The translations under genes were made by a program, and so were the position numbers. A DNA stretch of 9,136 nucleotides, taken from contig JAGTAM010000233.1 of NCBI GenBank assembly GCA_023422485.1, positions 1 through 9,136 on the forward strand, read 5' to 3'. The notes under the pieces are model-generated. The model had not been told where the DNA came from. It worked only from the letters and a program-made list of their open reading frames with translations, and searched no databases. This stretch comes from Pseudomonadota bacterium. Its GTDB lineage: Bacteria > Pseudomonadota > Alphaproteobacteria > Rhizobiales > Beijerinckiaceae. Positions 5,419 through 9,136 of the stretch are shown here, piece by piece. How positions within the stretch are numbered: the first letter of the stretch is position 1; each line of letters opens with the position of its first letter.

Positions 5419-8040
5419 TCAGCCGAGCGCTTCCTGCAAGAGCTCGGCTTCGGCCTCGGCCAGGATCTCGTCGGCCCCCTCTCCGTAGACCCGCTCGCGC
5501 CCGATTTCGAGCATGACGGACACGGAGAGCGGCGAGACCCGGTCGAGCGCCCTGTGGGTGATTCGCCCCCGGATACGCCTCAGCATCATGCCGAGGCGGG
5601 TCACGTCGAGGAGTCCGGTTGCCGCATCCTGCCGCGCAGCGCGCAGGAGCAGGTGGTCGGGCTGGTGGCGGCGCAGCACGTCGTAGATCAGGTCGGTCGA
5701 GATCGTGACCTGCCGGCCGGTCTTCTTCTGGCCGGGAAAGCGCCGCTCGATCAGTCCGGCGATCACCGCGCATTGGCGAAACGTGCGCTTCATCATCGCC
5801 GATTCGTCGAGCCAGGCTTCGAGGTCGTCGCCGAGCATGTCCTCGTCGAACAGGGCCTCCATGAAACCGGGCGAGAGCGCGGCCCGCTCGCTGAGATCCC
5901 GCGTGCACCAGATGGCGATGCCGTAATCGTTGGCGGCGAACCCGAGCGGGCGCAGCCGGGCGCGCTCCAGGCGCCGGGTGAGCAGCATGCCCAGCGTCTG
6001 GTGGGCGAGGCGCCCCTCGAACGGGAAGGCGGTGAGATAGTACCGCCCGGCGCGGGCAAAGGTTTCGACCAGAAGGTCGCGCTCTCCCGGCAGGGCCGAG
6101 TGCCGGCGCTGCTGCGCGAGGTAGTCCGAGAGCTGGCGCGGCAGGCGGTCCCACTCGAACGGGTCGGCGATGATCGCCCGCACCCGCGCGGCGAGGAAGG
6201 TGGAGAGCGGGAATTTCGCGCCGGCATAGGAGGGGATCGCCGGATCGGTGCCGGGTCCGGCCCGCGTCACGAGGCATTCGTCTTCCGCCAAACCCTCGAA
6301 ACGCAGGACCTCGCCGGCGAACAGGAAGGTGTCGCCGACGGTGAGCGTCTCGGCGAAATCTTCCTCGATCTCGCCCAGCGTCCGCCCGCCCTTGGGGAGC
6401 ACGGTGCCGGGCTTGGAGCGCAGGCTGCGAGCCATGCGCACCTTGATGTGCGTCGCCTCGATGATGGTGCCGATGTTCATGCGGTATTGTTGCGCCACGC
6501 GTGCATCGCGCACCCGCCACTTGCCGTCCGGCCCGCGCAGGATCTTGGCGAAGCGCTCGTAGGCGCGCAGCGCGTAGCCGCCGGTGGCCACGTAATCGAC
6601 CACCGCCTCGAAATCCTCCCAGGAGAGGGTCGCATAGGGCGCGGCGGAGACGATCTCGCCGTAGAGTTCGAGCGGGTCGAAGGCGTCGGCGCAGGCCATG
6701 CCGAGGACGTGCTGGGCCAGCACGTCGGGAGCGCCGAGGCGGGCGTCCGGCGTGTCCTGGGCCGCCTCCTCCACCGCGTCGAGGGCGGCGCGGCATTCCA
6801 GCATCTCGAAGCGGTTGCCGGGCACGAGATAGGCCTTCGACGGCTCGTCCATGCGGTGGTTGGCCCGGCCGATCCGCTGCATGATCCGGCTCGCGCCCTT
6901 CGGCGCGCCGACATTGACCACGAGATCGACGTCGCCCCAGTCGATGCCGAGATCGAGGGTCGCGGTGCAGACGATGGCGCGCAATTGCCCCGCCGCCATC
7001 GCCGCCTCGACCCGGCGGCGCTGCGAGGCGTCGAGCGACCCGTGATGCAGGGCGATCGGCAGCGTGTCGTCGTTGAGCCGCCACAGTTCCTGGAACGTGT
7101 ATTCGGCCTGGAGGCGCGTGTTGACGAACACGAGCACCATGCGGTGCGTGCGGATCAGGTCGTAGATCGCCGGCATGGCGTGCCGGGCGGTGTGCCCGGA
7201 GAGCGGGAGCGTGCGGCCGATCTCGAGCATGTGCAGGTCGGGCTTGGCGCCGCCCTTCACCACGACGAGGTCGGCCATGGCCGCCTCGTCCCCTCTCCCC
7301 GCTGCGGGAGCGGGCGGCTGAGGGGCCGGCGCGACCTCGCCGGACAGGTCGTGGCCCTCTCCCGACGCCCTTCGGGAGCCACCCTCCCCCGCAGAGAGGG
7401 ACGGGAAAGGGGCCTGTGACACGAGATACTTCCGCAGCTCGTCCGGCTCGCGCACGGTCGCCGAGAGGCCGATGGCGCGGGCCTCCGGCGCCAGCCGCCG
7501 CACGCGGGCGAGCGCGAGGGAGAGAAGATCGCCGCGCTTCGAGGTGACGAGGGCGTGCAGCTCGTCGAGCACGACCGTCTTCAGCCCGGCGAAGAACGCT
7601 TCCGCCTCGCGATGGGCGAGCAGCAGCGAGAGTTGCTCGGGAGTGGTGAGCAGGATGTCCGGCGGGCGCTGGATCTGGCGGGCGCGCTTGTGTGCCGGGG
7701 TGTCGCCGGTGCGGGTCTCGACGGTCACGGGAAGCCCCATGCCTTCGATCGGCGCTTCGAGGTTGCGGGCGATATCGACCGCGAGCGCCTTGAGCGGCGA
7801 GATGTAGAGGGTGTGAAGGCCGCGCGCCTTGCCTTTCCCGCTGCCTGTTCGCTCGCTCAGCTCGACCAGGCTCGGCAGGAAGCCCGCCAGCGTCTTGCCC
7901 GCGCCGGTCGGCGCGACGAGCAGCGCCGAGCGTCCGGCCCGGACGGTCGCGAGCAGTTCGAGCTGATGCGGGCGGGGCGCCCAACCGCGCGAGGCGAACC
8001 ACGCGGAGAAAGTCGGCGGAAGGTCTGGAGGCGCGGGCAC
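5419..8040 (-). CDS. Ligase-associated DNA damage response DEXH-box helicase (Lhr-core type)
   Basis: An 873-residue superfamily 2 helicase. Visible motifs: APTGAGKT (43-50, Walker A), TTPEQL (132-137), DELH (159-162, Walker B), SAT (193-195), FVNTR (305-309), TATLDLGIDWGDVD (359-372) and QRIGRANHR (388-396). After the two RecA domains come a winged-helix region (about 430-530) and the Lhr/DEAD-associated C-terminal region (about 600-800), ending near the family's usual end. Lhr-core enzymes are ATP-dependent 3'-to-5' translocases; this branch works with the exonuclease, ligase and PdeM in DNA repair. GTG at 8040 is the first GTG/ATG after an in-frame TAA (8052-8050); PPTFSAWFASRGWAPRPHQ matches the family N-terminus. 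Oddity: residues about 210-255 are a proline/glycine/alanine-rich insert encoded by a palindromic repeat (7291-7400), between motif III and the second RecA domain. The reading frame is kept, so the protein is probably still made and active. Confidence 0.95.
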   Translation of the reverse strand: MPAPPDLPPTFSAWFASRGWAPRPHQLELLATVRAGRSALLVAPTGAGKTLAGFLPSLVELSERTGSGKGKARGLHTLYISPLKALAVDIARNLEAPIEGMGLPVTVETRTGDTPAHKRARQIQRPPDILLTTPEQLSLLLAHREAEAFFAGLKTVVLDELHALVTSKRGDLLSLALARVRRLAPEARAIGLSATVREPDELRKYLVSQAPFPSLSAGEGGSRRASGEGHDLSGEVAPAPQPPAPAAGRGDEAAMADLVVVKGGAKPDLHMLEIGRTLPLSGHTARHAMPAIYDLIRTHRMVLVFVNTRLQAEYTFQELWRLNDDTLPIALHHGSLDASQRRRVEAAMAAGQLRAIVCTATLDLGIDWGDVDLVVNVGAPKGASRIMQRIGRANHRMDEPSKAYLVPGNRFEMLECRAALDAVEEAAQDTPDARLGAPDVLAQHVLGMACADAFDPLELYGEIVSAAPYATLSWEDFEAVVDYVATGGYALRAYERFAKILRGPDGKWRVRDARVAQQYRMNIGTIIEATHIKVRMARSLRSKPGTVLPKGGRTLGEIEEDFAETLTVGDTFLFAGEVLRFEGLAEDECLVTRAGPGTDPAIPSYAGAKFPLSTFLAARVRAIIADPFEWDRLPRQLSDYLAQQRRHSALPGERDLLVETFARAGRYYLTAFPFEGRLAHQTLGMLLTRRLERARLRPLGFAANDYGIAIWCTRDLSERAALSPGFMEALFDEDMLGDDLEAWLDESAMMKRTFRQCAVIAGLIERRFPGQKKTGRQVTISTDLIYDVLRRHQPDHLLLRAARQDAATGLLDVTRLGMMLRRIRGRITHRALDRVSPLSVSVMLEIGRERVYGEGADEILAEAEAELLQEALG
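7291..7400. repeat. GC-rich palindromic repeat element inserted in frame in the helicase gene
   Basis: The element has inverted ends. CCCTCTC (7291-7297) pairs with GAGAGGG (7394-7400), and CTGCGGG (7302-7308) pairs with CCCGCAG (7388-7394). Inside are two more hairpins: CCGGCG/CGCCGG (7326-7343) and CTCCCGA/TCGGGAG (7359-7378, 6-base loop). CCCTCTCCC-type palindromes are typical of intergenic repeats in high-GC Alphaproteobacteria. Here it is translated, giving helicase residues about 214-250 (start PSLSAGEGGSRRASGEG). The encoded peptide has no counterpart in the helicase family as I know it: homologs pass almost directly from the end of RecA1 to ADLVVV. Exact ends and target duplication are not resolved; the full insert may reach about 7276-7416. 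Confidence 0.7.
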
Positions 8041-8079
8041 CCGGCTCAGTTAGGACGGCGGCGACCCGGCGTCACCGCG

Positions 8080-9030
8080 TCACGCCAGCGCCATCAGGAA
8101 GCGGTCGATCAACTCGAGGGCCCGTTCACTCAACGCGCTGGGATAGCGCACGAAGATGTGGCAGCCGCCGGCATAGACCGCGGTGTGGCCGCCGTTATTG
8201 GCCGCCGCCCAGCGGGCCGACATGTAGAGCGTGTCGTCCAAGAGCGGGTCGGCGGTGCCGACCGTGAACAGCGCCGGCGGCAGGCCCTTCAGGTCGGCGT
8301 AGAGCGGTGACACGTCGGGCCGGCGGCGATCGATGCCCTCGCGCACGTAGCCGTCGGCGAAACGCTTGAGGTCGGTGGTGTTGATGACGAGCCGCTCCTC
8401 GCCCCACAGCCGCACGCTCGGGGTCAGGCCGAGATCGTAGAAGCCCGCATTCAGGTTGGCGCCGCGGAAGGCGCGCGGCAGGCCGTGGCGGTCGCGCAGG
8501 CGCAGCAGGGTCATCACCGCGAGATGTGCGCCGACGGATTCGCCGCCGATGGTCAGCGCGTGAACGCCGAGTTCCGCCTTGCCGGGGCCGGCCAGCCAGA
8601 GCGCCGCGGCCTCGCAATCTTCAAGGGCGGCCGGATAGGGGTGCTCCGGCGCCAGCCGGTACTCCACCGAGAGGCAGACGAAGCCGCAGGTATCGGCGAT
8701 GCGTTCCAGCCAGGGATCCTGCTCGTCGGCGGCGCCCCAGACCCAGCCGCCGCGGTGGATGTGCAGGTAGGCGCCGCGCGCCTTGCCCTGCGGACGGATG
8801 ACGCGCAGCGCCAGCGGGCCGCCCGGCCCCTCGATGGTCAGGATCTCGGCACGCGGGCTGCGCGGCATGGCGGGGGAGGCCTGCGTCCCCGCCCGGCGCC
8901 GCGCCCGCACTTCCTCGATCGGCAGCGACCACGGATCGGCCTGTGCCGCGTGCGCGGCCACGATCTCGGCGTTGAGCGCCTTCGTCTCGGCATCGATGGT
9001 CGCCGGGTCGAACAGAGCGTGGTCGATCAT
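8080..9030 (-). CDS. Alpha/beta hydrolase, hormone-sensitive-lipase (HSL) family esterase
   Basis: A 316-residue cytoplasmic-type alpha/beta hydrolase expected to cleave carboxylic esters. Residues 1-75 form a cap-like region with a PWSLPIEEVRARR stretch. The catalytic core shows HRGGW (92-96, oxyanion-hole motif, normally HGGGW), YRLAPEHPYPAAL (124-136, an HSL hallmark), GESVG (163-167, nucleophile S165), TADPLLDD (259-266, D261 as catalytic acid) and GGCHIF (288-293, H291 as catalytic base). Only the second position of the HGGG motif is altered, to arginine. The ATG at 9030 is preceded by a weak AAGG. No signal peptide is visible. The gene ends 39 bases before the helicase and may be co-transcribed with it, though no functional tie to DNA repair is known. 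The substrate is unknown. Confidence 0.9.
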   Translation of the reverse strand: MIDHALFDPATIDAETKALNAEIVAAHAAQADPWSLPIEEVRARRRAGTQASPAMPRSPRAEILTIEGPGGPLALRVIRPQGKARGAYLHIHRGGWVWGAADEQDPWLERIADTCGFVCLSVEYRLAPEHPYPAALEDCEAAALWLAGPGKAELGVHALTIGGESVGAHLAVMTLLRLRDRHGLPRAFRGANLNAGFYDLGLTPSVRLWGEERLVINTTDLKRFADGYVREGIDRRRPDVSPLYADLKGLPPALFTVGTADPLLDDTLYMSARWAAANNGGHTAVYAGGCHIFVRYPSALSERALELIDRFLMALA

Positions 9031-9136
9031 GGCCTTCGTCAGGGCGCGCGGGGTGGAGACGTGAGAGCCGGCAGGGCGAGATTGAGCCTGCCATCTTGAG
9101 CGGAACGTTCGAGGATGCCATCTGGCTGCTACCCCG

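Noticed and set aside
5266..7419. A 717-residue plus-strand ORF opposite the helicase and pdeM
   Set aside because: It is antisense to two genes with clear motifs and has the histidine/arginine/glutamate-rich composition of a GC-rich shadow frame; no domain is recognisable.
5345..8002. An 885-residue minus-strand ORF in another frame of the helicase
   Set aside because: Arginine-rich shadow of the helicase in a shifted frame; the helicase frame carries all SF2 motifs.
9031..9136. Possible promoter or gene end at the right edge
   Set aside because: The 106 bases upstream of the esterase show no convincing -35/-10 pair, and no recognisable coding start or end in either direction.

Overview
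The window is high-GC DNA (about 67-82% in the lines I counted within the flanking genes). The gene content and sequence style point to an alphaproteobacterium, most likely of the Methylobacterium/Methylorubrum group. The taxonomic guess rests on general resemblance: a DUF1328 protein behind an EcfG-like promoter, a ligase-associated helicase plus PdeM pair, and a GC-rich palindromic repeat of the kind common in this class. No marker gene is present.

Layout, left to right. Positions 1-53 (minus) hold the first codons of a short-chain dehydrogenase that runs off the left edge. It is preceded by a 59-residue DUF1328 membrane protein (72-251, minus) with a good match to a general-stress (EcfG-type) promoter at 284-309. 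A CLC-type chloride/proton exchanger follows (443-1768, minus). A 302-base divergent intergenic region with strong inverted repeats separates it from a DUF3429 membrane protein (2071-2508, plus). DUF3429 converges on a two-gene minus-strand unit of visibly lower GC (52-57% in sampled lines): a beta-barrel heme-binding-like protein (3205-4323) followed 18 bases later by an HxlR-type regulator (2686-3186) with an odd N-terminus. After a 341-base gap comes a compact minus-strand series: alpha/beta hydrolase of the HSL family (8080-9030), ligase-associated Lhr-type DEXH helicase (5419-8040) and PdeM metallophosphoesterase (4665-5378), with gaps of 39 and 40 bases.

How the genes work together. The helicase and PdeM belong to the four-part ligase-associated DNA repair set (MBL-fold exonuclease, ATP-dependent ligase, Lhr-core helicase, Mn-dependent endonuclease). 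Only the last two are in this window, with an esterase-like gene directly upstream. The heme-binding-like gene and HxlR regulator look like an accessory operon. The CLC exchanger and DUF1328 protein are membrane or stress functions.

The most unusual feature is inside the helicase gene. A GC-rich palindromic repeat of about 110 bp (7291-7400) sits in frame and adds roughly 45 low-complexity residues between the two RecA domains, without breaking the gene. I see no CRISPR array, tRNA, rRNA, insertion sequence or phage gene in the window.
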